NCBI GenBank assembly: GCA_902795045.1
Contig: CADBJU010000022.1
Location: forward strand, 1-54,177
DNA from: Oscillospiraceae bacterium
GTDB taxonomy: Bacteria; Bacillota; Clostridia; Oscillospirales; Oscillospiraceae
Direction of reading: 5' to 3'
Length of the DNA stretch: 54,177 nt
The notes under the pieces were generated by a model that saw nothing but the letters and a program-made list of their open reading frames with translations, was not told where the DNA came from and ran no database searches. Made by a program: the position numbers and the translations under genes. Positions 1 through 8,024 of the stretch are shown here, piece after piece. How positions within the stretch are numbered: position 1 is the first letter of the stretch; each line of letters opens with the position of its first letter.

Positions 1-112
1 CCATCTGCGCTTTGTATTCCTCGTATGTTGGATGATACATGCAAGAAGCATAGATTGAGAATGCTTCTTCTGACAGCAGCCATTCTGTATTCTCGCATAC
101 TGCAACTTTCAT
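1..112 (-). CDS. 5' end of an unidentified gene (possibly GNAT acetyltransferase), runs off the window
   Basis: An open frame enters from the left edge on the minus strand. It starts at an ATG at 110-112 preceded by a clear GGAGGAC ribosome binding site. Only 37 codons are visible, beginning MKVAVCENTEWLLSEE. The start resembles that of small clostridial acetyltransferase-like proteins, but the visible part has no diagnostic motif, so the family is a guess. The 137 bases between it and the next gene hold nothing I recognise. Confidence 0.45.
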   Translation of the reverse strand, partial: MKVAVCENTEWLLSEEAFSIYASCMYHPTYEEYKAQM

Positions 113-249
113 GACTGTCCTCCAAATCCCGATTTTCAGATCAAAGGTGCTTTTATAGTTTGCTCATAATTGGAATCAATTATCACGACCTGTTCTGCGA
201 CATGCTTAAAGCCATTGATCCCTTGATTTCAGGGCTTTTGTGGCCTCTC

Positions 250-1407
250 TTATGTATTTCTTGTCAGCAAAACCACCGTCTCCACATGCTCGGTAAACGG
301 GAACATGTCCACGGGCTGGATGCGCTGTACCTTGTAGCCGCCCTGGGTCAGGACGGCCAGATCCCGCGCCAGGGTCCCGGGGTCGCAGGAGACGTAGACC
401 ACGCGGGAAGGCGCGGTTTTCAGAAGGGCGCGCAGGAATTTTTCATTGCTCCCGGCGCGGGGCGGGTCCATGAATACCACGTCGGGGCGGATGCCCTCGC
501 GCACGCAGCCCAACATGTATTCGCCCGCGTCCCCGGCGGTGAACCAGCAGTTTTTGAGACCGTTCAGGCGCGCGTTTGCGATGGCGTCGCGCACCGCGTC
601 GCGGTTTACTTCCACGCCGATGACCTGTCTGGCCTTGTCGCTTGCGGTGATGCCGATGGTGCCGATGCCGCAGTAGGCGTCCAGCACCGTCTCCGTCCCG
701 GTGAGGGCTGCAAGCTCCACCGCTTTCCCGTAAAGGACCTCGGTCTGGACCGGATTTATCTGGTAAAAGGAACTCGGTGAAATGCGGAAGCGGTGAGAGC
801 ACAGCGTGTCCTCGATCGTGCCGGGGCCGTACAGCACCTTTTCCCGCTCGCCCAGCACCACGGGGCCGAAGCGGTCGTTGATGTTTAATACCGCGGTGGT
901 GATCTCCGGGTGCGTTTCCAGAAGCTTTTTTACGAAGGGCTTCTGCGTCGGGAAGATGGGCGATGCCGCGACCAGGACCACCATGACCTCCCCGCTTTGA
1001 AAACCGCGGCGCACCAGCACATGACGCAGGAAGCCGCGGCCTGAGCGTTCGTCGAAGACCTGGATCTTAAAGTCCCGCAGCATGCGGCGGATATCCACAA
1101 TGATGCGGTCGGCGATCGCGTCCTCAATGAGGCACTCGTCCACCGGCACGATGCGGTGGCTGCCCGGCTGGAAGACGCCGGAGACGATGTGCTTTTTCTG
1201 ATCCAGCCCGAAGGCCGCACAGACCTTGTTGCGGTAGTGAGTGGGGTCGTCCATGCCGAGGATGGGCTCGACGTGACCGAATTTTCCCAAAAGGGCGATC
1301 TCACGCCCCTGCTTGCGTCTAAGCTGCTCGGGGTAGGGGAGGGTCTGCAGCTGGCAGCCGCCGCACTTTTTGTACAGCGGACAGGGCGGCGTATAGCTCT
1401 GTTCCAT
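250..1407 (-). CDS. rlmD: 23S rRNA (uracil-C5)-methyltransferase, RlmD/RumA family
   Basis: SAM-dependent RNA uracil-5-methyltransferase of 385 residues, acting on rRNA (or tRNA) in the cytoplasm. The N-terminus carries C9-x5-C15-x2-C18 (CPLYKKCGGC), the Fe-S cluster cysteines of the RumA group, and there is no TRAM domain in front of them. The SAM-binding loop DAYCGIGTIG lies near residue 245, MDPPRAG near 312, and the catalytic cysteine in VSCDPGTLARDL near 340. It is shorter than E. coli RlmD (433), as expected without TRAM. The ATG has GAGGTAG upstream. The exact target base cannot be told from sequence; RlmC/RlmD/TrmA-type specificity is uncertain. Confidence 0.88.
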   Translation of the reverse strand: MEQSYTPPCPLYKKCGGCQLQTLPYPEQLRRKQGREIALLGKFGHVEPILGMDDPTHYRNKVCAAFGLDQKKHIVSGVFQPGSHRIVPVDECLIEDAIADRIIVDIRRMLRDFKIQVFDERSGRGFLRHVLVRRGFQSGEVMVVLVAASPIFPTQKPFVKKLLETHPEITTAVLNINDRFGPVVLGEREKVLYGPGTIEDTLCSHRFRISPSSFYQINPVQTEVLYGKAVELAALTGTETVLDAYCGIGTIGITASDKARQVIGVEVNRDAVRDAIANARLNGLKNCWFTAGDAGEYMLGCVREGIRPDVVFMDPPRAGSNEKFLRALLKTAPSRVVYVSCDPGTLARDLAVLTQGGYKVQRIQPVDMFPFTEHVETVVLLTRNT

Positions 1408-1546
1408 GCGTATCTACCTCTATTTACTATAGTGGATTCATCTTACCATAAATCCCGTTATTTGCAAGCGCGCCCTTGCATAATGGCGCGGTTTTTGCTA
1501 AACTGTCCCTGTTGTAAACAAGCTCTACCCGATCCCGGAGGCGCAT

Positions 1547-3298
1547 ATGATTCGCAGGCTTTTCAGACAGATGATGGTCACGCAGATCGTCTCGTCCATG
1601 ACGGTGACGCTGTGCATGCTCATCGACAGCATCATGATCGGACAGTTCCTCGGCACCGACGCCATGGCCGCTTACGGCTTCACCCAGCCGGTGCTGCTGG
1701 CCTTCGCCGCGCCCGGCGCGATGATCTCGGCGGGGGTGCAGGTGGTCTGCGGCAAGACCATGGGCAGCGGCGACCGGGAGGGCACCGATGCCTGCTTTAC
1801 CGTTTCGGCGGCGCTCACGGCGCTGATCGCCGCGCTGGGCCTGCTGGTCGTGCTGTGCTTTTCCGGGCCGATCACGACGCTGCTGGGCGCGGGGGAGCCG
1901 GGGCCGGATAACCCCGTATACAAGCTCACAAAGGACTACCTGACCGGCTTCATGCTGGGCGTGCCCGCCTTTCTCGCAGCCCAGATCATGGTGCCCTATA
2001 TGCAGATGTCCGGCAGCCGCAAGCGCCTTGTGGCGGCGGTGCTGCTCATGACGGTGAGCGACGTGGCCTTCGATTTTCTGAACGTGCTGGTCTTTCACGG
2101 CGGCACCTTCGGCATGGGCCTTGCCTCGAGCCTGAGCTACTATGTGGCGGTGCTGGTGGGCATCGGCTACTTCTTTAGAAAGGACTGCCTGTTCCGCCTG
2201 CGCCGTGACGGGCTGCGCCGCGGCACCCTGCGGGCCATCCTGGCCGAGGGTATCCCCACGGTCGTCAATCAGCTCTCGCTGGTGCTGCTGGTCTTCCTCT
2301 TCAACCGCATCCTCGACGCGGTGGGGGACACCGTGGCGGTGGCGGCCTACTCGGCAGTCTCCACGGTCAGCAACCTCTGTTACGCCTTCTCCTCCGGCAT
2401 CGCATCGGTGGCGCTGATGCTGGCCGCCATGTTCGCCATCGACGAGGACCGCTCCTCCCTGTACGCACTGGTGCGGACCATGTGCCGCTACGCGGTGACG
2501 GTGCTGGCGGCGGTTACGCTGGTGGTGCTGCTTGCGGCAGGGCCGCTGGTCGCGCTGTTTCTGGATAACGACGCCGAGGCAATGGCACTGGCCTCAAAGG
2601 GCCTTCGGCTTTTCTCCCTGTGCCTTGTGCCCTGCGCGCTCAATACAGGCTTTAAGTTTTACTATCAGGGCATCGGGCGCGTGCGGCTGATGGAGCTCAT
2701 CTCCGTGCTGCAGAACTTTGTCCTCCCGGCGCTGGCCGCGTCGCTGCTCAGCCCCCTGCTCGGGGCGACCGGCGTGTGGATCGCGTTTTTGTGCGGGGAG
2801 AGCGCGGCGCTGCTGTTTATCTGCGTGCACGTCTGGCGCGTGAACAAACGCGTGAGTCTCAGCCACGAGGACTTTGCCCTCCTGCCGCCCGGCTTCGGCG
2901 CGGCGCCGGGGGAGTGCTTTGAGCGCTCGGTACACGCGCTGGAGGACGCCGCCAAAATCTCCGCAGAGGCAACCGACTTCTGCCGCAGCCACGGGCAGAG
3001 CGGACGCATGAGCTTCCTGGTGGGCCTGTGCATCGAGGAAATCTGCTGCAACATCGTGCGCTACGGTTTCCGGGACAGAAAAAAACACAGCGTGGATGTG
3101 CGCCTGGTGTTCCGTGACGGCGCAGGGCTCATCCGAATCCGCGACAACTGCGCCCAGTTCAACCCTGTCCACTACATTGAGCTCCACCGGCAGGACGACC
3201 CCACCGCCCACATCGGCATACGCCTCGTGATGGCCGAGGCAAAGAACGCCGTGTATCTCAACTCCTACGGGCTCAATAACCTGACGCTGCAAATATAA
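1547..3298 (+). CDS. MATE-family transporter fused to a histidine-kinase-like ATPase domain
   Basis: A 583-residue protein with two parts. Residues about 10-440 form a twelve-helix MATE (MatE/NorM-type) exporter. Residues about 455-583 form a small GHKL ATPase like anti-sigma kinases (RsbW type), with the N-box around 495 (EEICCNIVRYGF), a G1-like box near 530 (RIRDNCAQFNP) and HIGIRLV near 555. The ATG follows GGAGGCGCAT. MATE proteins normally run on ion gradients, so the ATPase is more likely regulatory (a serine kinase or partner switch) than energising; this is inference. The gene is monocistronic and ends at a bidirectional terminator. Confidence 0.85.
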   Translation: MIRRLFRQMMVTQIVSSMTVTLCMLIDSIMIGQFLGTDAMAAYGFTQPVLLAFAAPGAMISAGVQVVCGKTMGSGDREGTDACFTVSAALTALIAALGLLVVLCFSGPITTLLGAGEPGPDNPVYKLTKDYLTGFMLGVPAFLAAQIMVPYMQMSGSRKRLVAAVLLMTVSDVAFDFLNVLVFHGGTFGMGLASSLSYYVAVLVGIGYFFRKDCLFRLRRDGLRRGTLRAILAEGIPTVVNQLSLVLLVFLFNRILDAVGDTVAVAAYSAVSTVSNLCYAFSSGIASVALMLAAMFAIDEDRSSLYALVRTMCRYAVTVLAAVTLVVLLAAGPLVALFLDNDAEAMALASKGLRLFSLCLVPCALNTGFKFYYQGIGRVRLMELISVLQNFVLPALAASLLSPLLGATGVWIAFLCGESAALLFICVHVWRVNKRVSLSHEDFALLPPGFGAAPGECFERSVHALEDAAKISAEATDFCRSHGQSGRMSFLVGLCIEEICCNIVRYGFRDRKKHSVDVRLVFRDGAGLIRIRDNCAQFNPVHYIELHRQDDPTAHIGIRLVMAEAKNAVYLNSYGLNNLTLQI

Positions 3299-3308
3299 GA
3301 AAAGCTTA

Positions 3309-3340
3309 CGGCGATTTCGTTTTGACGCGAAATCGCCGTT
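3309..3340. terminator. Bidirectional terminator between convergent genes
   Basis: Stem CGGCGATTTCG / CGAAATCGCCG around a TTTTGACG loop, with T-rich sequence on the plus side and the matching A-rich sequence on the other. It sits in the 48-bp gap between the MATE fusion (plus) and the DUF1015 gene (minus). Confidence 0.85.
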
Positions 3341-3346
3341 TCATCT

Positions 3347-4585
3347 TTATTCCGTTATTCTCCTGCACTCGAGGTAATAGCGCTTCTCCTGCGCATGTCC
3401 CATGGAGAAGGTCTTGCGCGGCAGGACGCCGTCCATCACAATGCCGCGGAAGAAGTCCTCCTTGGAGATGTTGGGCAGCAGGAAGGAGATGGCGTTTTTC
3501 TGCCCGGTCAGCGCCGACGCCGTTTCCTCACCGTGGATGTAGTCAATGGCGCCGCCCTGTTTCCTGAGGAAGGCGTCGAGGAAGGGCTGCAGCACTGCCA
3601 CCGGCAGCGCGCCGCTTGCGGTATCCAGGAAAATCATGCCCTGGCGCTGCCCGGCCTGCCAGTCCACCGGCGTGCCGCCGGGGGCGCAGACAGCGGTGAT
3701 GTCACTGAGAAGCCTGTCCACCGGCACGTCGAAGAGCAGGCGGTGGATGGGCTCAAACTTCTGCGCCTCGTCGCGGATGTTCTGCAGCTCCACCATCGCG
3801 TAGCGGGAGGGATGCCTTGTGCCCGCAAGCACTGGGTTTGCCGTCTTGAGCGCCTCCCAGCAGGTTTTCGCCGCGGCAAGGGAGTGGTTGCCGTCGCCCA
3901 CCGCGTAGCAAAGGGGCGCTCTGCCCGTGCCGGCAAAGCGCGCGGCGGTCTCCGCCTCGTAGCGCTCCACTGCCGCACGGAAACTCTCCGCCGCCGCACC
4001 AGAGACGAGGCGGCCCGTGATGTGCCCGCCGCCCTGCATGAGATCAAAGTCGTAGAGTGTCGGAAGCTCCGCTTTGCCCTGCTCCAGACCGTCCAGCACT
4101 GTACCCTCTGCGTCGTCCATCAGCAGCAGCACATGACTCGTCTCCAGCGCCGCGCCGCTGCGGATGCGTAACCGGGGCGGGATGCGCTCCACCACCGTCT
4201 GCTCGGTGGCGCGGACCTTTGACTGCGCATCGCTCAGATAGCTGTATTCCTCCAGGTCGATCACACCCACCACGCCTCGGCGGACAGAGCCATCGAACAG
4301 CGTGCGCTCCACATAGACGAAGGCATCGGGGTAAGCTTCAAAGACATCCCCGTCAAGATACCGGCGCATATGGTCGTTGATGGATGTGATGCGCCCGGAC
4401 GTGTCGCCGCCGAGCTCGGCCTCCGGGAAGATGATGTGATAGGCCGAGGGCTCCTCGCCCACACGCTCACGCACCTGGCGCCAGTAGTCCGGCTGGGAGG
4501 TGAACTGGTCGCAGGCGATCACCGCCCAGTTTTCCAGAAGCTCTGCCCGGGGAATCAGCAGCTCGGATGCCTGAAATACAGCCAT
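3347..4585 (-). CDS. DUF1015 family protein
   Basis: A 412-residue soluble protein matching in length and layout the widespread DUF1015 family (opening MAVFQASELLIPRAEL, with a conserved YAVGDGNHSLAAAK segment in the middle). The family is often annotated as conserved hypothetical, and I do not know an established function. The start at 4585 is chosen because AAGGAGAG lies 6-7 bases upstream; in-frame ATGs 10 and 7 codons earlier lack a ribosome binding site. Monocistronic, convergent with the MATE fusion. Confidence 0.8.
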   Translation of the reverse strand: MAVFQASELLIPRAELLENWAVIACDQFTSQPDYWRQVRERVGEEPSAYHIIFPEAELGGDTSGRITSINDHMRRYLDGDVFEAYPDAFVYVERTLFDGSVRRGVVGVIDLEEYSYLSDAQSKVRATEQTVVERIPPRLRIRSGAALETSHVLLLMDDAEGTVLDGLEQGKAELPTLYDFDLMQGGGHITGRLVSGAAAESFRAAVERYEAETAARFAGTGRAPLCYAVGDGNHSLAAAKTCWEALKTANPVLAGTRHPSRYAMVELQNIRDEAQKFEPIHRLLFDVPVDRLLSDITAVCAPGGTPVDWQAGQRQGMIFLDTASGALPVAVLQPFLDAFLRKQGGAIDYIHGEETASALTGQKNAISFLLPNISKEDFFRGIVMDGVLPRKTFSMGHAQEKRYYLECRRITE

Positions 4586-4722
4586 GTCGATCTCTCCTTG
4601 AATCATTTTTTGCAATTATAGCATGAGCTCCCGTAAAAAACCATGGAAAATATGGAGATATCCCGCCGCCTCTTCCGCGCATATCCATTGCAAGCTTTGC
4701 GCTTTTGCGCTAAGATAGGGAC

Positions 4723-5889
4723 ATGGAGAAGAGCCTTGTCAAAAAACGCGGCCCCGCCGCCATCTTTGCCATGTGTCCCGCCGCGCATGTGATCGCCCTG
4801 CTCGGCGCGTGCGTTGTCGCGCTGTTCTTTGCCCTGCGGCATGACACGGAGAAAATGCGCTTTCTCTCCCTGAACCTCGTGCAGCCGCTGCACCGCGTCC
4901 TCGCCCGGCTCACGGCGCGGCTCCCGTTTTCGCTGGCCGAGTGGCTGTATGCCGCGGTCATCGGCGGGGCGCTTCTGTACATAGCGGCAGAGCTTGTGCT
5001 GCTCGTCCGCCGCCCGGCGCGGCTCCGGCGGCTGTACCGTCTGTTCATGCGGCTTGCGGCGCTGGGACTGGGGGTGTACGCGCTGTTCTGCGTGCTCTGG
5101 GGCGTGTACTACTACGGCGACGATTTCATCGCCCGCAGCGGGCTTGAGCTGCACGATATCTCCGCCGAGGAGCTTGAGCTGACGACGCTGTACTTTGCGG
5201 ACCTGCTCAACGATTATGCCACCCGGGTGCCGCGGGACGAAAACGGCCTGTGCCGCACCGACCGGCAGGCGGTGCTGGAACGGTCCCCCGGGATCTTCCG
5301 CGCGGCGGCACAGCGCTTTCCCTGCCTCACCGGACCGGAGGTGCCTGCCAAGGGGATGTTCTTTTCCCGCGTCATGAGCATCATCGACTATACGGGCTTC
5401 TTCTGCCCCTTCACCGCCGAGGCCAATGTCAACATGGATTTTCCCGAGGCGCTGTTTGCGGCCGTGGTTGCCCACGAGCTGTCCCATCAGCGGGGCGTCG
5501 CCAAGGAGCAGGAGGCGAACTTCGCGGCGGTACTGACGAGTCTGGAAAGCGGGGATCCGGACTACTGCTATTCGGCCTGCCTGTTTGCCTATATCCACCT
5601 GGGAAACGCTCTCGCCGGGGTAGACCGTGCGGCGTTATCGATGATCGACGCGGGGCTATGCGACGGCGTGAAGGCGGATCTTGCGGAAAATAACCGCTAC
5701 TGGGCCGCGTTTGAGACGCCGGTGCAGACGGTCACGAATACCGTGTATGAGGGCTTCCTGCAAAGCTATGGGCAGACGCTGGGCCTGAGAAGCTACGGCG
5801 CATGTGTGGATCTGCTGGCGGGCTACTACGGCGGCCTTGCCCGCGCGCGTTTTTCAAGTGTGGAGTCCGGCGCTGCCGAGGGCAAATAA
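4723..5889 (+). CDS. DUF3810 membrane protein with HExxH motif
   Basis: A 388-residue protein with three hydrophobic helices in the first third (about 15-35, 70-95 and 110-130) followed by an extracytoplasmic-looking domain. That domain contains VVAHELSHQRG (about 249-259), an HExxH zinc-site signature. DUF3810 proteins are common in clostridia and are thought to be membrane metallopeptidase-like. Catalytic activity is inferred from the motif only. The ribosome binding site (GGGAC) is weak. The next gene is the tRNA, with its own promoter 15 bases after the stop. Confidence 0.75.
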   Translation: MEKSLVKKRGPAAIFAMCPAAHVIALLGACVVALFFALRHDTEKMRFLSLNLVQPLHRVLARLTARLPFSLAEWLYAAVIGGALLYIAAELVLLVRRPARLRRLYRLFMRLAALGLGVYALFCVLWGVYYYGDDFIARSGLELHDISAEELELTTLYFADLLNDYATRVPRDENGLCRTDRQAVLERSPGIFRAAAQRFPCLTGPEVPAKGMFFSRVMSIIDYTGFFCPFTAEANVNMDFPEALFAAVVAHELSHQRGVAKEQEANFAAVLTSLESGDPDYCYSACLFAYIHLGNALAGVDRAALSMIDAGLCDGVKADLAENNRYWAAFETPVQTVTNTVYEGFLQSYGQTLGLRSYGACVDLLAGYYGGLARARFSSVESGAAEGK

Positions 5890-5903
5890 AAAGAAAAAAC
5901 TTC

Positions 5904-5931
5904 TTGACAAATCCCGAAAAGCATGTATAAT
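5904..5931 (+). promoter_or_regulatory. Promoter of tRNA-Gln
   Basis: Perfect consensus hexamers TTGACA (5904-5909) and TATAAT (5926-5931) with a 16-base spacer, 12 bases before the tRNA 5' end. Confidence 0.9.
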
Positions 5932-5943
5932 AGCTATGCGTTT

Positions 5944-6017
5944 AGCGGGATTGTGTAAAGGTAGCACAGCGGACTCTGACTCCGTATGTGAGGGTTCGAA
6001 TCCTTCTCCCGCTGCCA
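5944..6017 (+). tRNA. tRNA-Gln (anticodon CTG), CCA encoded
   Basis: A cloverleaf can be drawn by hand: acceptor AGCGGGA / TCCCGCT, D-stem GTG / CAC around TAAAGGTAG, anticodon stem GCGGA / TCCGT with loop CTCTGAC (anticodon CTG, reading CAG), T-arm GAGGG / CCTTC around TTCGAAT, then G73 and CCA. It is the integration target of the island to its right: the last 23 bases are repeated exactly at 21665-21687. Confidence 0.93.
5995..6017 (+). repeat. Left attachment repeat (attL) in tRNA-Gln 3' end
   Basis: 23 bases starting TTCGAATCC and ending GCTGCCA, identical to 21665-21687. It covers the T-loop to the CCA end, a classic site for tyrosine-integrase insertion that rebuilds an intact tRNA. 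Confidence 0.9.
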
Positions 6018-6019
6018 TA

Positions 6020-6052
6020 AATCGCCTTGAATTGTTATGATTCAAGGCGATT
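6020..6052 (+). terminator. Terminator behind tRNA-Gln, island-borne
   Basis: Stem AATCGCCTTGAA / TTCAAGGCGATT followed by ATCTTTATTTT, directly after the tRNA CCA. It lies inside the island, so it replaces the original tRNA terminator, which is probably the one at 21693-21721. Confidence 0.85.
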
Positions 6053-6086
6053 ATCTTTATTTTGCGCCGCTTTTCCTTCAAAAATG

Positions 6087-6420
6087 TTACCGCCTTATTT
6101 TTCTGACCCTTATTTTGACCCTTATTAATTTCAAAAAGCCTCGCACGTATTGTACTGCCTGGGACAGATTGGCACTCAGCATCATTTTGGAGACGCACTC
6201 GAAAATGGCCCGGAAAAGGCCTTTTCCGTTTTTCAAGGACGTAAACATGAGTCCGCCATCTCTCAGCGGACGCTTTTGCAGCTGCTTGTTTATGCGGATC
6301 ACGCCTCGGCGGAAATCCACACAGTCCTAGGTATGCGCCTCACATGGGCCAAACAGCAGGAGGCGCAGACTGGCGTCAAGCTGAATATCGAGCCCGCTTT
6401 CACTGCATAGAGTAAATACC
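6087..6420 (-). pseudogene. Decayed tyrosine integrase (C-terminal part)
   Basis: Minus-strand translation from about 6330 gives DCVDFRRGVIRINKQLQK and then GLMFTSLKNGK, characteristic of the catalytic domain of clostridial Tn916-type integrases. Just upstream in the same frame the expected LTWDCVDF reads HT-stop-DCVDF: a TAG where the Trp codon should be. After the NGK segment the frame shifts into unrelated sequence. The integrase tail (INKGQNKGQK, about 6098-6127) is in another frame. The gene therefore carries at least one nonsense codon and a deletion or frameshift, and cannot make a working recombinase. Confidence 0.7.
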
Positions 6421-6562
6421 CATGAACGAAAGAAATCAAATCCCATCCGATGCGGAGTGGTACGAGTGTTCATAACGGACTCAATCAAAACGAAATGATC
6501 CCGGCAGCGGGCACACATGTTTCAAACTCTGATAAGGATTAAGAAGCCTTCCTTCCCGAGGC

Positions 6563-7216
6563 TTACCGCCCGTAGAATTCCAGGAAGCGTTTTGTCTCCT
6601 CACACTGCGGCACAGACAAAAGCTGTGAGGTTTGGCCCTGCTCGATCAGCTTCCCGCCCTGAAGAAAGAGCAATCGATCGGAGAGCCTGCGAGCCTGCCC
6701 GATGCTGTGTGTGATGAGCAGAACGGCGCAGCCGGTCTCGGCGCAGTACTTTTGGATCAGGCCCTCCGCGGCAAGCGTGGATTCCATATCCATGGCGGCG
6801 GTCGGCTCATCCAGAATCAACAGTTCGTAGCGCTTCATCAGTATGCGGCACAGCGCCATCCGGGCGGTCTCACCGCCGGAGAGCTTTTTTGCGCTCTGTC
6901 CGGCAAGGGAGTCGATTCCCAGCTCCTTCATCAGTGCCCTTGCACGTGCGTGATCATTCCCGTTCTGCAGGATATTCTTCTCTGTGCTCATCCGAAAGGG
7001 AAAGCTCTTTTGCGGCAGATAACCCACGGAGACGCCGGACAGAATTTGCCTTTTCTCATCGGCGCGTTCGATCCCGGCCAGGATCTTCGCAAGTGTGGAT
7101 TTCCCACTTCCGTTGGGTCCGATGACTGCCGTGATGCACGCCTGCGGAAGCTCCAGCTCCGGCAGGGAGAGTACAGTACGCCCCGCGTAGGTTTTGGTAA
7201 AAGCTGTCGTCTTCAT
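6563..7216 (-). CDS. tupC: Tungstate ABC transporter ATP-binding protein TupC
   Basis: A 217-residue ABC ATPase with Walker A GPNGSGKS (about 33-40), signature KLSGGETARMAL (about 110-121) and Walker B LLILDEPTAAMD (about 130-141). It is short and has no TOBE extension, unlike ModC. It overlaps the permease stop by ATGA (7213-7216), so the two are translationally coupled. Being the last gene of tupABC, it would power tungstate uptake at the membrane. Tungstate rather than molybdate is inferred from the TupA/TupB type and from the tungsten enzyme in the same island. Confidence 0.88.
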   Translation of the reverse strand: MKTTAFTKTYAGRTVLSLPELELPQACITAVIGPNGSGKSTLAKILAGIERADEKRQILSGVSVGYLPQKSFPFRMSTEKNILQNGNDHARARALMKELGIDSLAGQSAKKLSGGETARMALCRILMKRYELLILDEPTAAMDMESTLAAEGLIQKYCAETGCAVLLITHSIGQARRLSDRLLFLQGGKLIEQGQTSQLLSVPQCEETKRFLEFYGR

Positions 7217-7899
7217 CGGCTCAGCCTCCCCTGCATCACGCTAAGTATAATATTCACAAGCAGCGAGAGACTCAGCAGAATCAGCCCCAGGGCGATACCC
7301 AGTGTAAAGCTGCCGCGGTTGGTGTACATCATGATGGCGGTGGTCATCACATTGGTTTTCCATGCTATGGCACCGCCGACCATGGCCACGGCGCCGACTT
7401 CTGCGATCGCGCGGGCGAAGCTCAGCAGATAGGCCGAGAAGATCGAGTACAGGCATTCGTTTATGAGAAGCCTGTATTCTTTGAGCCGACCGAAGCCGAG
7501 GCCCTTGGCGGTCTCGCGCAGGGCGGGCGCGGTATCTGCCACAAAGGTCTCCATGACCCCGATGATGATCGGCGTAATCAGCACGACCTGGGCCAGGATC
7601 ATCAGCTTCACCGTAAAGAGCCAGTGGAGATGCCGGAAAGGCCCAACCCCCGAAAAGAGCATATAGAACAGCAGACCGCAGACCACCGGCGGCATACCGA
7701 TGAGCGTGCGGTTGAGCACCAGCAGCACCTTCCGACCGGGGAAGCGCTCTGCCCCGAACAGGATCCCCACGGGTACACCGATGAGCAGGGCAAGGACCGA
7801 ACTCGTCAGACAGACCCTGGCTGTGGTCGAGAGAATATTCAAAAGCTCAGGATCAGCCGAGAGGATCAGCTCGATCGCCTTACGAACAGAAGAACCCAT
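7213..7899 (-). CDS. tupB: Tungstate ABC transporter permease TupB
   Basis: A 228-residue membrane protein with about five or six helices and the inner-membrane-component loop around ALRETAKGLGFGRLKEY (about 127-143). Length and the IAEVGAVAMVGGAIAWKTN stretch near 167-185 fit the TupB/WtpB-type permeases. It lies between tupA and tupC, coupled to tupC by ATGA, and is separated from tupA by 125 bases of hairpins (7912-7985) that could hold its expression below that of the binding protein. Confidence 0.88.
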   Translation of the reverse strand: MGSSVRKAIELILSADPELLNILSTTARVCLTSSVLALLIGVPVGILFGAERFPGRKVLLVLNRTLIGMPPVVCGLLFYMLFSGVGPFRHLHWLFTVKLMILAQVVLITPIIIGVMETFVADTAPALRETAKGLGFGRLKEYRLLINECLYSIFSAYLLSFARAIAEVGAVAMVGGAIAWKTNVMTTAIMMYTNRGSFTLGIALGLILLSLSLLVNIILSVMQGRLSR

Positions 7900-7911
7900 A
7901 GAAAACCCCTA

Positions 7912-7985
7912 TCGCCCCTTCGGGGCACTTCCCCCGGAGGGGGAAGCTTGTTTTGAACAGCCGCGGAGATAACTCCGCGGCTGTT
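7912..7985. repeat. Three consecutive hairpins between tupA and tupB
   Basis: Three small palindromes in a row: GCCCC-TTC-GGGGC (about 7912-7926), CTTCCCCC-GG-GGGGGAAG (about 7929-7947) and AACAGCCGCGGAG / CTCCGCGGCTGTT (7956-7985). The first two resemble a dispersed palindromic repeat common in Oscillospiraceae. The third sits just after the tupA stop and would stabilise the tupA 3' end on the minus transcript; it has a T-run only on the plus strand, so it is not a simple tupA terminator. Confidence 0.7.
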
Positions 7986-8024
7986 ATTTTACTTCATCTT
8001 AGCTTACAATTCAAGGTATCGCGA

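Noticed and set aside
5854-6198. Minus-strand frame containing GEGFEPSHTESESAV
   Set aside because: This is the translation of the complement of tRNA-Gln, a well-known false ORF. Only the short integrase tail beyond it was kept as remnant.
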